Below, piece by piece: positions 25,880-35,155 of a DNA stretch of 64,000 nt; positions within the stretch are counted from its first letter, which is position 1; the number at the start of each line of letters is the position of its first letter. A model generated the notes under the pieces. The model saw only the letters and a program-made list of their open reading frames with translations. It did not search any database and had not been told where the DNA came from. This stretch comes from SZUA-36 sp963759155 (GTDB lineage: Bacteria > Pseudomonadota > Gammaproteobacteria > Xanthomonadales > SZUA-36), in assembly GCA_963759155.1 (NCBI GenBank), contig CAVWXX010000013.1, positions 186,001 through 250,000 on the forward strand, written 5' to 3'. Made by a program: the position numbers and the translations under genes.

Positions 25880-27256
25880 CTATTCAAATGGCATCAGGAA
25901 ACGTGTACTGACGGTGCGTTCTATGACTGGTTCATCAATAGTTGAAAACTTTACGTCAACTTTCATGGAGCCCTTGCCCGCGCTCGTGGGTGCCTGCATA
26001 CGTACTATGAAATTACCAACCTCTTCAGCATCAAGTTGAGGCTCAGGAGAGACAAGCAGGCGAATATCATCATTGTTCAACACCTCGATCTTATATTGAT
26101 GTGGCTTGAAGTCCATATTGATCAATTTAAGGGTGTAAACATTTTCAATTTGATTGTCCGGTAACTCACGATACAAGGCATTACGGTCACGCAAAAACTC
26201 TGCACGTAACAGTACACGGTTATTGACCGAAAAGATAACACCGGCTATCAGGGCAAGTAGTAGAGCGGCGTACACAAAAATACGCGGCCGAAAAACACGT
26301 GATTTTGCACCACTGAGCTTGTGCTCGGTTGTGTAGCTGATCAGCCCCTTCTTGTAGTCCATTTTCTCCATGACCTGGTCACAGACATCAATACAGGCAG
26401 CACAGGCGATACACTCAATCTGAAGACCTTCACGGATATCTATTCCGGTTGGGCAAACCTGGACACAAAGTGTGCAGCCGATGCAGTCTCCCAGACCTTT
26501 TTCAGCGAGGTTGTCTTTCTTGCTGCGTCCGCCACGCGGCTCCCCCCGGGCTTCGTCATAGGCAATAACCAGGGTGTCTTTATCAAACATCGCACTCTGA
26601 AAGCGTGCGTAGGGACACATGTACTTGCATACCTGCTCACGCAGAATGCCTGCGTTGCCATAGGTGGCAAAACTGTAAAACAGCATCCAGAATGTTTCCC
26701 ACCCGCCGAGCTGGAAATTAACAACGGCTTCGCCGAGGCCGCGGATCGGGGTAAAAAAGCCGACAAACGTAAAGCCGGTCCATAGGGCAAAAATTATCCA
26801 TAAGGCCTGCTTGGCCGTTTTACGCAGAATTTTATTCTTGTTCCACGGAGAGGCATCCAGTTTCATGCGTTTGTTACGGTCACCCTCCACCAGGCGTTCC
26901 ATCCACAAAAACACTTCTGTCCAGACGGTTTGTGGACATGCATAGCCACACCATAGACGTCCGGCTACCGCAGTCACGAAAAACAGGGACAGCCCGGCGA
27001 TAATCAACATCAGGGTCAGGAAAATGAAATCCTGTGGCCAGAATGTGAGACCGAGAATATAGAACTTACGCGCAGGCAGATCGAAGAGTACCGACTGATG
27101 ACCGCCCCAGTTTATCCATGGCAGTATGTAGTACAAACCCAGAAGAACGAACACTGCAAGCTTGCGCAAGCTTGCAAAGCTGCCATTCACATCGCGTGGG
27201 TAAACCTTGGGGTCTTTGCGATACAGGGATCCGGCGGCATCCTGTTCTTGACTCAT
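25880..27256 (-). CDS. ccoG: cbb3 oxidase accessory protein CcoG (RdxA/FixG)
   Basis: 458 residues. Five to six membrane helices in the N-terminal half with the WCGYACPQTVWTE motif, two 4Fe-4S clusters of ferredoxin type (CIGCTLCVQVCPTGID and CIACAACIDVCDQVM), a further helix, and a C-terminal immunoglobulin-like periplasmic domain. CcoG is reported to reduce Cu(II) for cbb3 oxidase assembly. The start overlaps the stop of the upstream 119-residue gene, so the two are coupled. Confidence 0.95.
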   Translation of the reverse strand: MSQEQDAAGSLYRKDPKVYPRDVNGSFASLRKLAVFVLLGLYYILPWINWGGHQSVLFDLPARKFYILGLTFWPQDFIFLTLMLIIAGLSLFFVTAVAGRLWCGYACPQTVWTEVFLWMERLVEGDRNKRMKLDASPWNKNKILRKTAKQALWIIFALWTGFTFVGFFTPIRGLGEAVVNFQLGGWETFWMLFYSFATYGNAGILREQVCKYMCPYARFQSAMFDKDTLVIAYDEARGEPRGGRSKKDNLAEKGLGDCIGCTLCVQVCPTGIDIREGLQIECIACAACIDVCDQVMEKMDYKKGLISYTTEHKLSGAKSRVFRPRIFVYAALLLALIAGVIFSVNNRVLLRAEFLRDRNALYRELPDNQIENVYTLKLINMDFKPHQYKIEVLNNDDIRLLVSPEPQLDAEEVGNFIVRMQAPTSAGKGSMKVDVKFSTIDEPVIERTVSTRFLMPFE

Positions 27257-27612
27257 TTCCAGTCCTCGCCGTCAATATCCGGGCTGGATTGTGACGGGTC
27301 TTGAACCTCCGGTATTGGACGCTTTCCCTCACCCTTTGCGTGCCCGCGTGAGGGTCCGGTGCGTATCATGAACATTGTTAACGCTGCTGCCAAAAAGCAA
27401 ACCAGATAAAGGAATGCAAAAGCGAGCCCGTAAGCCAGTCGCATGCCGATATCATATTCATCCGCCCAGGCATTCACCATATCCAATGGGTCGACCAGAC
27501 CAAACAGGACGAAAGCACCCGCGGACGCCGAAAGAAACGAAATCCAGAAAACGACAGCCCAATCGCGCTGTCGTCTGTTCCATCGGCGGTTAACCGGGTG
27601 CTCTGTCGTCAT
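27253..27612 (-). CDS. Small membrane protein of unknown function in the cco operon
   Basis: 119 residues that I do not recognise. A basic start (RRWNRRQRDW) precedes a helix (about 18-40), then an acidic loop, a second long hydrophobic stretch (about 57-85), and a hydrophilic tail ending in an Asp/Glu cluster. It lies between ccoP and ccoG, 24 bases after the former and overlapping the latter by 4 bases. The position suggests an assembly or stability factor; that is inference from context only. Confidence 0.7.
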   Translation of the reverse strand: MTTEHPVNRRWNRRQRDWAVVFWISFLSASAGAFVLFGLVDPLDMVNAWADEYDIGMRLAYGLAFAFLYLVCFLAAALTMFMIRTGPSRGHAKGEGKRPIPEVQDPSQSSPDIDGEDWK

Positions 27613-27636
27613 ATGCTCAGAATCCCTTACCTAGCG

Positions 27637-28533
27637 TTACTTAGACAGACTCAGCACATAAGCCGCCAGCAAACGTCTCCGGTCTTCACTGAGTAAATCG
27701 TTAAACGCAGGCATATTACCATTACGACCCTTGATGAGCGTCTCCCTGATGGTTGCAGGGTCGCCGCCATAAAGCCAGATATCATCGTTAAGTCGCGGCG
27801 CACCGAGGGCCTGGTTTCCGTCACCTTCGGGGCCATGACAGGCAACGCACAACATATCAAAGTTCTTTTTACCGTTGGCAGCCATACCAGGGTCAGCTTT
27901 CTGACCTGACATACTCTGGACATAAACAACGAGCTCACCAATCGCTTTGTCATCCAGACCCGCAACCATCACGGGCATGGCGCCTGCGCGACCGTTCTCG
28001 AGAGTTTGCATAATGGAGTCAAAAGTGCCGCCATACAACCAATCGTTGTCAGCAAGATTTGGAAAGCCTTTTGCACCGCGTCCGTCAGAGCCGTGACACA
28101 TGGCGCAATTGTTGGCAAACAGCCTTTGACCAGTGGCATTGGCTTCTGCATCAGCAATCAGGGTTTCGTTATCCATTTCCCTGTAACGTGAAAAAACGGC
28201 TTCCTGCGCTTCGTTTGCAGCTTGCATTTCCGATTCATATTGACCTTCCTGGGACCAGCCCAGAACACCGCCAATATTTCCCAGCCCACCAAATAAAATG
28301 AGGTAGATAAACGCAAACGCAATGGTTCCATAAAACAATTGCAACCACCACCTGGGTAAGGGGTTGTTCAGTTCCACCAGGTCCTCGTCCCAGACATGAC
28401 CGGTTGTACCCGTGCCATCGCCCTCTTCATCCCGGTTGGAAACACCCTTGGTCCACTGTAACAACCAGAAACACCCCAGGACGGTGCCGACGGTGATGAT
28501 AATGACATACCAATGCCAGAAACTAGTTAACAT
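27637..28533 (-). CDS. ccoP: cbb3 oxidase dihaem cytochrome c subunit CcoP
   Basis: 298 residues: two N-terminal helices (the second with PRWWLQLFYGTIAFAFIYLILF) and two cytochrome c domains with haem-binding sites CAMCH and CVACH, plus Met axial-ligand regions (GAMPVM, GNMPAF). It passes electrons from the bc1 complex or soluble cytochromes to CcoO. The start overlaps the end of the ccoQ-like gene. Confidence 0.96.
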   Translation of the reverse strand: MLTSFWHWYVIIITVGTVLGCFWLLQWTKGVSNRDEEGDGTGTTGHVWDEDLVELNNPLPRWWLQLFYGTIAFAFIYLILFGGLGNIGGVLGWSQEGQYESEMQAANEAQEAVFSRYREMDNETLIADAEANATGQRLFANNCAMCHGSDGRGAKGFPNLADNDWLYGGTFDSIMQTLENGRAGAMPVMVAGLDDKAIGELVVYVQSMSGQKADPGMAANGKKNFDMLCVACHGPEGDGNQALGAPRLNDDIWLYGGDPATIRETLIKGRNGNMPAFNDLLSEDRRRLLAAYVLSLSK

Positions 28534-28735
28534 GACTCACTCCCTGTCCCGGTGGCCGGGCCTTATCAGTAGGGTCTACATCATTTGGAATTATGCCCTT
28601 GTCTTCTTCAAGGGGCAGCAGGCTGGCATCTTTAAATGCCGATTTGCGCTTGCTGCTCCAGGCCCAGGCCCACAGGCCCAGGAATGAAATAATCAAAATT
28701 AGAAGAATAGCGCCGCGGATAATATTAACATCCAT
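28523..28735 (-). CDS. ccoQ: CcoQ-like small cbb3 oxidase subunit
   Basis: 70 residues from the second Met (28735), chosen because GGAG lies about 9 bases upstream; ATG 28756 would overlap ccoO further. One membrane helix (GAILLILIISFLGLWAWAW) followed by the typical basic SSKRKSAFKDASLLPL segment and an acidic tail. CcoQ stabilises the oxidase complex. It lies between ccoO and ccoP in the standard order. Confidence 0.88.
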   Translation of the reverse strand: MDVNIIRGAILLILIISFLGLWAWAWSSKRKSAFKDASLLPLEEDKGIIPNDVDPTDKARPPGQGVSHVN

Positions 28736-28736
28736 C

Positions 28737-29348
28737 TCAACGTCCACTCCTTGCATGACCGAGACTCTGCAGGTACGCGATCACGGCATCCATTTCAGTT
28801 TTACCCTCAACCACGGAGGGTGCAGCGGCAATATCCTCCTCCGAGTAGGGGTCGCCCAATGCATTCAGCGCCCGCATCTTCTTTTGTACCAGCTCACCAT
28901 CGACCATCCTGTCCGCCAGCCAGCCATAATTCGGCATATTGGATTCAGGCACCACGTCACGCGGGTTGTTCATGTGAATGTAATGCCACTCATCGCTGTA
29001 GCGGCCACCTACCCTCGCCAGGTCGGGACCAGTTCTCTTTGAACCCCACTGGAATGGACGGTCATAGACTGATTCACCGGCAATGGAGTAAGGCCCGTAA
29101 CGCTCAGTTTCACTACGGAATGGACGGATCATCTGCGAGTGACAGTTGTAACAACCTTCATGCACGTATACATCACGACCCGCAAGTTCCAGCGCCGGGT
29201 AAGGTACAACACCTTCGGCGGGTTGCCTGACCTTATCAAGGAACATCAATGGAACAATCTCGACCAGCCCCCCAAGGCTGATGGCGATGATGATGAATAC
29301 CGCCATGAGGCTGATATTTGTCTCTAGTTTTTTGTGTCCTGTGCTCAT
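28737..29348 (-). CDS. ccoO: cbb3 oxidase monohaem cytochrome c subunit CcoO
   Basis: 203 residues from ATG 29348, which overlaps the ccoN stop as TAATG. N-terminal anchor helix (about 15-35), haem site CYNCHSQMIRPF with the family's RSETERYG following, and GPDLARVGGRYSDEWH. The Met ligand is in ESNMPNYGWL. CcoO takes electrons from CcoP and delivers them to the binuclear centre in CcoN. Confidence 0.96.
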   Translation of the reverse strand: MSTGHKKLETNISLMAVFIIIAISLGGLVEIVPLMFLDKVRQPAEGVVPYPALELAGRDVYVHEGCYNCHSQMIRPFRSETERYGPYSIAGESVYDRPFQWGSKRTGPDLARVGGRYSDEWHYIHMNNPRDVVPESNMPNYGWLADRMVDGELVQKKMRALNALGDPYSEEDIAAAPSVVEGKTEMDAVIAYLQSLGHARSGR

Positions 29349-30767
29349 TAGTGGTCTCCCCAAATTGCAGGTTCTGAGGCAGGAATTGGCTTCATTTCCT
29401 TATTGCCAAGTGTCTTCCAGGCATTCCAGGCCATGAAGAACATACCGGAAAGGAACAATAATCCACCCATTAACCTGATGACATAGTAGGGCTTGGTAGC
29501 AGCAAGACTTTCGATGAAGGCGTAAGTCAAGGTGCCGTCATCGTTAAATGCACGCCACATCAAGGCCCTGCATGACACCGGCAATCCACATGGAAGTGAT
29601 GTACATCACAACACCAATCGTTGATGTCCAGAAATGGATATCAATGGCCTTGATGCTGTGCATTTTCTTTTCGCCGATCAACCGGGGAATCAGGCAATAA
29701 AGTGAACCGATCGTCATCATGGCAACCCAGCCCAGGGCACCGGAGTGCACGTGACCGACCGTCCAGTCGGTGTAGTGACTCAAGGCGTTGACGGTCTTGA
29801 TTGACATCATCGGCCCTTCAAACGTTGACATGCCATAGAAGCTCAGGGCCACGATCATGAATTTCAATACCGGGTCGGTTCGTAACTTATGCCAGGCCCC
29901 GGACAGCGTCATGATGCCGTTGATCATGCCGCCCCAGCTTGGCGCCAGCAGAATCAGTGAGAACACCATACCCAATGACTGCACCCAGTTCGGCAAAGCC
30001 GTGTAGTGAAGGTGATGCGGGCCTGCCCACATGTAAATAGCAATCAGGGCCCAGAAATGCACGATTGACAAGCGGTATGAGTAGACCGGGCCTTCTGCCT
30101 GCTTGGGAACGAAGTAGTACATCATTCCAAGAAAGCCGGCAGTCAGGAAAAACCCTACCGCATTATGACCGTACCACCACTGCACCATCGCATCGACTGT
30201 ACCCGAATAGATCGGGTAAGACTTATCGATAGCAATCGGTAATGACAGGTTGTTGACGATATGCAGTACGGCAATGGTCAGAATAAAGGCACCATAAAAC
30301 CAATTGGCCACGTAAATATGGCTAACCCGACGTTTAACGATCGTACCGAAAAACAATACTGCGTAAGCAACCCAGACCAACGTGATCAGGATATCGATTG
30401 GCCATTCAAGTTCGGCGTACTCCTTGCCCTGGGTCCAGCCCAGCGGGAGTGTCACAGCCGCAGCGACAATAACAAGCTGCCAACCCCAGAAAACACCACT
30501 GGCGAGCTTATCGGATATCAGGCGCACATGGCAGGTTCTTTGTACGACGTACAAGGATGTACCTATCAGGCCACTACCACCAAATGCAAAAATGACCGCA
30601 TTGGTATGCAGCGGACGCAGACGCCCATAAGTCAACCAGGGAATGTCGAGATTCAAAATGGGCAGCCATAATTGCGCAGCAATAATGACACCCACCAGCA
30701 TTCCCACAATTCCCCAGAGGATCGTCGCGATGACGAATTGTCTGACAACTTTATCGTTGTAAGTCAT
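29348..30767 (-). CDS. ccoN: cbb3 oxidase catalytic subunit CcoN, split by one extra base
   Basis: Haem-copper oxidase subunit I, expected about 472 residues. The first frame (30767 to about 29565) covers the membrane helices and most His ligands (RPLHTNAV, VQWWYGHNAVGF, GPHHLHYT, DWTVGHVHSGALGW). It then runs into a stop 21 bases after the junction. The remaining 65 or so residues (MWRAFNDDGTLTY onward) are in the +1 frame down to 29348. At the junction the strand reads CAG GGC CTT G ATG, where the family needs GGC CTG ATG, so one T is in excess near 29567. All surrounding subunits and maturation genes are intact, which makes a base-calling error the simplest reading. Confidence 0.9.
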
Positions 30768-30806
30768 GATTGAACTCTTCCCTCACTTTTTAAAAACAAA
30801 GTGACA

Positions 30807-30821
30807 ACCCTGCTACAGGGT
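30807..30821. repeat. Short perfect inverted repeat upstream of ccoN
   Basis: ACCCTG-CTA-CAGGGT, 6-bp arms and a 3-base loop, about 40 bases upstream of the ccoN start. It could be an operator or a small RNA hairpin. I looked for an FNR/ANR box (TTGAT-N4-ATCAA) in the same gap and did not find one. Confidence 0.4.
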
Positions 30822-30874
30822 CTTCACCATTGAGCTTTCCATCATGTTCAACGGAAACCTCACTCTAATCCCGC

Positions 30875-31339
30875 TTAACGGGGTAATACCAACACCTGCT
30901 TTGCCCGGGTGTTGTCACACAAACCTTGTCGAAGCCACATGTTCAGACATCGAAAATCATCCGCTCCCTTTTGCTGACTGGAGCAGATGATAAGCCTGCG
31001 GGTCGTTTCTCCATTGGAGATTCGCAAGACAGCCAGGCGATGGGTACACCATTGTTGGCCGTCGAGGAAACCTTCAAAAGCTCCTTCCCGATTTGATTCT
31101 AACCGTACCTGTCCGTCTGCAAAAATGACCGAGATCAATTCCACATTATTTGTTTTAGAAAAATTTAATGTAAAGACCAGCCATGCAGCCCCTGAAAGAA
31201 GAATCACGACCCCTGTCAATAGCAACGGGTAAGGACTTAGTAGCGCAGCACCAATAAGCAGACCGTTCAGCAAGCGATAGACAAGGGTAAAATCCTTCCT
31301 GGCGGAAACCTTCAATTTTATCGGTTGGTTTATCAGCAT
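30875..31339 (-). CDS. ygfX: YgfX (CptA)-family membrane protein
   Basis: 154 residues. Two hydrophobic stretches (about 22-38 and 40-57, a helical hairpin) follow an N-terminal LKVSARKDF segment, and then a soluble beta-type part with FADGQVRLE, W(C)THRLAVLRI and a basic tail. The layout matches YgfX, which is encoded after sdhE in many gammaproteobacteria and was described as a cell-division-inhibiting toxin or an SdhE partner. It overlaps the sdhE stop by a few bases. Identification rests on position and topology as much as on sequence. Confidence 0.75.
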   Translation of the reverse strand: MLINQPIKLKVSARKDFTLVYRLLNGLLIGAALLSPYPLLLTGVVILLSGAAWLVFTLNFSKTNNVELISVIFADGQVRLESNREGAFEGFLDGQQWCTHRLAVLRISNGETTRRLIICSSQQKGADDFRCLNMWLRQGLCDNTRAKQVLVLPR

Positions 31340-31578
31340 TTTTTCAGCGAATCTATTAACTTGAGGACGGCGGGGTCTGACGGCAAATCTCTGCCTGAGA
31401 TCCAGTCAAATAACACGTCATCTTCAAGTGTCAATAACTCCTCCAGTTCCGGCCAGGCACCTTCAGACAACTGCCTGGCCTGATTTTCAAGGAAGGCTTC
31501 AAAGAGCACATCCAGTTCCTTCATGCCCCGGCGACTTTGCCAGCGCAGCTTTTTTAACCTGTCATTCCCGCTAAGCAT
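31333..31578 (-). CDS. sdhE: FAD assembly factor SdhE
   Basis: 81 residues with the family motif RRGMKELD near residue 16-23, the RGxxE segment required for covalent flavinylation of SdhA, followed by the helical ELEELLTLEDDVLFDWI region. It helps attach FAD to succinate dehydrogenase. It follows sdhB after about 15 bases and overlaps ygfX. Confidence 0.92.
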   Translation of the reverse strand: MLSGNDRLKKLRWQSRRGMKELDVLFEAFLENQARQLSEGAWPELEELLTLEDDVLFDWISGRDLPSDPAVLKLIDSLKKC

Positions 31579-31593
31579 GTATAGCGAACTGTC

Positions 31594-32379
31594 TCAGGCC
31601 CCGGTCCTTTCCAGAAGCATCTTCTTGGTTTCGGCAATCGCTTTAGCCGGGTTAAGGCCCTTGGGACAAGTCGATGTACAGTTCATGATCGTGTGGCAAC
31701 GGTATAACCTGAACGGATCATCCAATGCATCCAGACGTTCACCGGTATCCTCATCACGACTGTCGACCAGCCAGCGATAAGCCTGCAGCAAAATAGCGGG
31801 GCCGAGATAACGGTCGCCGTTCCACCAGTAACTTGGGCAGGAAGTGGAACAACAGGCACATAATATACATTCGTACAGCCCATCCAGCTTTTCGCGGTCT
31901 TCCTGTGACTGCAGTCTCTCCTGGTCCGGCAATGGGACGCTTTGCGTTCGAATCCACGGCTTGATGCTGGCATATTGTGCATAGAAATGCGTCATATCCG
32001 GCACCAGGTCCTTGACCACTTCGAGATGCGGCAACGGATTGATTTTCACATCGCCCTTGATTGAACTGATTGGCTTGGTACAAGCCAGTGTATTGGTGCC
32101 GTCGATATTCATCGCACAGGAGCCACAAATGCCTTCGCGGCAGGAGCGACGGAACGTCAGCGACGGATCAATTTCGTTTTTGATCTTGAGAACAGCATCC
32201 AGCACCATCGGACCGCAATCATCCAGATCGATCTCGTAACTGTCGATACGCGGGTTTTCACCTTTGTCAGGGTCCCATCGATAGACATGGAATGTACGAA
32301 TATTGACGGCACCCTCTGGAGCAGAAAATTTCTGACCTTTAAGCGGGCGGGATTCAGGAGCTAATCGTAATTTAAGCAT
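31594..32379 (-). CDS. sdhB: Succinate dehydrogenase iron-sulfur subunit
   Basis: 261 residues, full length. Cys ligands of the three clusters are visible: SCREGICGSCAMNIDG (2Fe-2S), CILCACCSTSCP (4Fe-4S) and CHTIMNCTSTCPKGLNP (3Fe-4S). It carries electrons from the flavin in SdhA to the quinone site. It lies 9 bases after sdhA. Confidence 0.97.
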   Translation of the reverse strand: MLKLRLAPESRPLKGQKFSAPEGAVNIRTFHVYRWDPDKGENPRIDSYEIDLDDCGPMVLDAVLKIKNEIDPSLTFRRSCREGICGSCAMNIDGTNTLACTKPISSIKGDVKINPLPHLEVVKDLVPDMTHFYAQYASIKPWIRTQSVPLPDQERLQSQEDREKLDGLYECILCACCSTSCPSYWWNGDRYLGPAILLQAYRWLVDSRDEDTGERLDALDDPFRLYRCHTIMNCTSTCPKGLNPAKAIAETKKMLLERTGA

Positions 32380-32388
32380 GGGATTCTC

Positions 32389-34179
32389 CTAATAAACACG
32401 CGGCTTGGGAGGGACAACTTCAACGTCATCCGTGAGTGTGTACAGATGCACGGGCCGGTAATCGATAGTTACCTTGCCGGACTCATCCATGCTTGTCAGC
32501 GTATGTTTCATCCAATCCTCATCATCCCTGTCCTGAAAGTCTTCACGGGCATGGGCGCCACGGCTCTCCTTGCGGTTTTCAGCGCCGAGCATGGTGGTCA
32601 CTGCGCAACCCAGCAGGTTACGTAACTCGAGGGTTTCGACGAGATCGGTGTTGAAGATCATCGAGCGGTCACTGATTTTTATATCGTCGAAAGACGCATG
32701 AACATCGGCAATCAGCCTGCAGCCCTCCTCCAGTATTTCACCGGTTCGAAAGACCGCAGCATTGTTTTGCATGACTTGCTGCATGTCATCGCGTATCGCG
32801 GCCGCACTCTTGTTGCCGTCTGCATTTCGCAAGCTATCAAAATCGGCCACCAGCGCATCGACGACTTTTGCGTCAAGGTTCTCGTGACGCATGTTGGGCT
32901 TAATGACCTCCGCACAGCGGTGCGCTACGGCGCGGCCAAAAACAATCAGGTCGAGCAATGAATTGGAACCCAGCCGGTTGGCGCCGTGAACGGAAACGCA
33001 GGCCGCCTCACCGATCGCAAATAAGCCCGGAACCACTGCATCGGGGTCACCGTCTTTAATACGTACGACTTCACCGTGGTAGTTTGTCGGTATGCCACCC
33101 ATATTGTAATGAACGGTTGGAAGCACCGGGATCGGTTCCTTGGAAACATCGACGCCGGCGAAAATCTCGGCGCTCTCCGCGATACCAGGCAAGCGTTTGT
33201 TGATCACGTCGGAGCCGAGATGTTGCAGATTAAGGTGGATATGATCCTTTTTAGGACCGACACCCCGCCCTTCCCGAATCTCGATCGTCATTGAGCGACT
33301 GACGACGTCACGGGAGGCCAGGTCCTTGGCATTAGGTGCATAGCGTTCCATGAAACGCTCGCCTTCGGAGTTGGTCAGGAACCCACCTTCGCCACGGACA
33401 CCTTCGGTTATCAATACACCCGCACCGTAAACACCGGTCGGATGGAACTGGACAAACTCCATATCCTGCAGCGGCAAACCAGCACGCAAGACCATGCCAT
33501 TACCATCACCCGTGCAGGTGTGAGCCGAGGTGCATGAGAAGTAGCTGCGACCATATCCACCTGTCGCCAGGATAACCGCGTGCGCCCGGAAGACGTGTAA
33601 GCTGCCGGAAGACAGGTCCCAGGCCAGCACACCGCGGCAGACTTCATCGTCATCCATCAGGAGGTCAAGAACGAAATACTCGATAAAAAATGTCGCGTCA
33701 TGTTTGAGGGCTTGCTGATAAAGCGTATGCAAAATGGCGTGACCGGTCCGGTCGGCGGCTGCACAGGTTCGCTGGGCCGTACCCTCACCATAATGCGTTG
33801 TCATGCCACCGAACGGGCGCTGGTAAATTTTGCCGTCCTGGGTGCGCGAGAAAGGTACACCATAGTGTTCCAGTTCAATCACCGACGGAATGGCTTCCCT
33901 GCACATGTACTCGATGGCGTCCTGGTCACCTAGCCAGTCCGAGCCCTTGATGGTGTCGTACATATGCCAGCGCCAGTCATCTTCGCCCATATTTCCGAGC
34001 GCTGCTGACATACCGCCCTGTGCAGCTACCGTGTGGCTGCGGGTCGGAAAAACCTTGGAAATACAGGCCGTTTTCAAGCCGGTTGCAGCCAGGCCCATGG
34101 TGGCGCGTAAACCGGCACCGCCGGCGCCGACCACAATGACATCATATTTATGTTCAGTTATAGAATAATCTTGGCTCAT
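32389..34179 (-). CDS. sdhA: Succinate dehydrogenase flavoprotein subunit
   Basis: 596 residues. FAD-binding VVGAGGAGLRA, the covalent-FAD His in RSHTVAAQGG, the active-site region HPTGVYGAGVLITEGVRGEGG, and the GGIPTNYHGEV and NRLGSNSLLDLIVFG segments. It oxidises succinate to fumarate on the cytoplasmic face of the inner membrane. It follows sdhD by a few bases and precedes sdhB. Confidence 0.98.
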   Translation of the reverse strand: MSQDYSITEHKYDVIVVGAGGAGLRATMGLAATGLKTACISKVFPTRSHTVAAQGGMSAALGNMGEDDWRWHMYDTIKGSDWLGDQDAIEYMCREAIPSVIELEHYGVPFSRTQDGKIYQRPFGGMTTHYGEGTAQRTCAAADRTGHAILHTLYQQALKHDATFFIEYFVLDLLMDDDEVCRGVLAWDLSSGSLHVFRAHAVILATGGYGRSYFSCTSAHTCTGDGNGMVLRAGLPLQDMEFVQFHPTGVYGAGVLITEGVRGEGGFLTNSEGERFMERYAPNAKDLASRDVVSRSMTIEIREGRGVGPKKDHIHLNLQHLGSDVINKRLPGIAESAEIFAGVDVSKEPIPVLPTVHYNMGGIPTNYHGEVVRIKDGDPDAVVPGLFAIGEAACVSVHGANRLGSNSLLDLIVFGRAVAHRCAEVIKPNMRHENLDAKVVDALVADFDSLRNADGNKSAAAIRDDMQQVMQNNAAVFRTGEILEEGCRLIADVHASFDDIKISDRSMIFNTDLVETLELRNLLGCAVTTMLGAENRKESRGAHAREDFQDRDDEDWMKHTLTSMDESGKVTIDYRPVHLYTLTDDVEVVPPKPRVY

Positions 34180-34182
34180 GGT

Positions 34183-34563
34183 TCAGCTCCCCAGTACCAG
34201 TTTCAGAGCTGCCATGGCACTGATCAAAAATGCGACAAGACAGGCAAAACGTACAAATATCAACAGTGCAAACTCCAACGCAGGAAAATGCACATAATCC
34301 TCAATCACGACCTGTAAACCCAATTGGATGTGATAAAAAACGGTACCGGCCAACAAAATGGCCATACCTGCATGGAATGGTGAAGACATGACAGTGCTGG
34401 CAGTCGCGTAGTCTGCGCCTGCGAGACAGACCCCCATCCATAAAACCCAGGTGGTTAATAAAAGCAGAATCAACGCCGAATAACGTTGAGAGCGCCAATG
34501 ATGAGTACCCCCGCCTGAACTGCCCTTTCCCCGGACACGGGCCAGTGGATTTTGCATGTTCAT
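34183..34563 (-). CDS. sdhD: Succinate dehydrogenase membrane anchor SdhD
   Basis: 126 residues from ATG 34563 (or 34557), which overlaps the end of sdhC. Three membrane helices. The haem and quinone-side region is visible as FYHIQLGLQVVIEDYVH. Together with SdhC it anchors SdhAB and binds haem b and ubiquinone. The open frame upstream of the chosen start lies inside sdhC and is not expected to be translated. Confidence 0.92.
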   Translation of the reverse strand: MNMQNPLARVRGKGSSGGGTHHWRSQRYSALILLLLTTWVLWMGVCLAGADYATASTVMSSPFHAGMAILLAGTVFYHIQLGLQVVIEDYVHFPALEFALLIFVRFACLVAFLISAMAALKLVLGS

Positions 34564-34946
34564 AATCCTGCCCCTATAACAATGAGTGACAGCACGACCG
34601 AACCGATGATGGCCAGCCAACCGGAACTGCGAACCTGTGACATTTCCATCATCCAGCCGGCATCCCAGATCAGGTGACGGATACCGCCAAACAGGTGAAA
34701 GCTGAAACTGAAGACACTGGCGGCAATGACAAGCTTGCCAAGACCACTTCCAAGCCAGGCAGTGACGGCCAGGTATGCCTCTTCTCCGGTCGCCAGGGCA
34801 AGCAGCCAGCAGAGCAACAGCGGTGCTGTTACTACAGACATGAATACGCCGGTGATTCGGTTTAGTATGGAAAGCGCTGAGGTAATCTGGAACTTATAAT
34901 ATGGCCCCAGCATATAGGGTGACATTGGGCGTTTCGAGGTACTCAT
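34560..34946 (-). CDS. sdhC: Succinate dehydrogenase cytochrome b556 subunit SdhC
   Basis: 128 residues with the typical start RPMSPYMLGPYYKFQITSALSILNRITG (quinone-site Ser and Arg) written here in part, three membrane helices, and FHLFGGIRHLIWD with the haem-ligand His. It lies 29 bases after the SDHAF4-like gene. Confidence 0.94.
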   Translation of the reverse strand: MSTSKRPMSPYMLGPYYKFQITSALSILNRITGVFMSVVTAPLLLCWLLALATGEEAYLAVTAWLGSGLGKLVIAASVFSFSFHLFGGIRHLIWDAGWMMEMSQVRSSGWLAIIGSVVLSLIVIGAGL

Positions 34947-34975
34947 ATTTATCGGCCTTTGTCCTTTGCGTGATA

Positions 34976-35155
34976 TTAGAAGTCCGTACAGCGTCCTGCT
35001 TTTTCCCAGTCGCCATAACGTGTTGGCTCTGGCCCTTTGGGGCCGCCGACTTCAACAGGTTTTTTAGGAGAATCATCAACCGTGGCAGGTTTTCTTGTTA
35101 ATTTTTCGGACTTGTTTAATGATGCAGGAGAGGCTGTTGACTGGTGCTTTTTCAC
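34976..35155 (-). CDS. DUF1674 / SDHAF4-like succinate dehydrogenase assembly factor
   Basis: 59 residues from GTG 35155, chosen because GAGG lies 8 bases upstream; the frame stays open to GTG 35254, but the extra part looks non-native. The C-terminus, GPEPTRYGDWEKAGRCTDF, is the hallmark of the DUF1674 family, whose mitochondrial member SDHAF4 binds flavinylated SdhA and promotes assembly with SdhB. Small, basic and without a membrane helix. It is the first gene of the sdh operon, which directly supports the function. Its small size and rare start make it easy to miss. Confidence 0.85.
   Translation of the reverse strand: MKKHQSTASPASLNKSEKLTRKPATVDDSPKKPVEVGGPKGPEPTRYGDWEKAGRCTDF

Noticed and set aside
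30768..30874. FNR/ANR box upstream of ccoN
   Set aside because: Expected for a cbb3 operon, but no TTGAT-N4-ATCAA or close variant is present; only an unrelated 6-bp inverted repeat.
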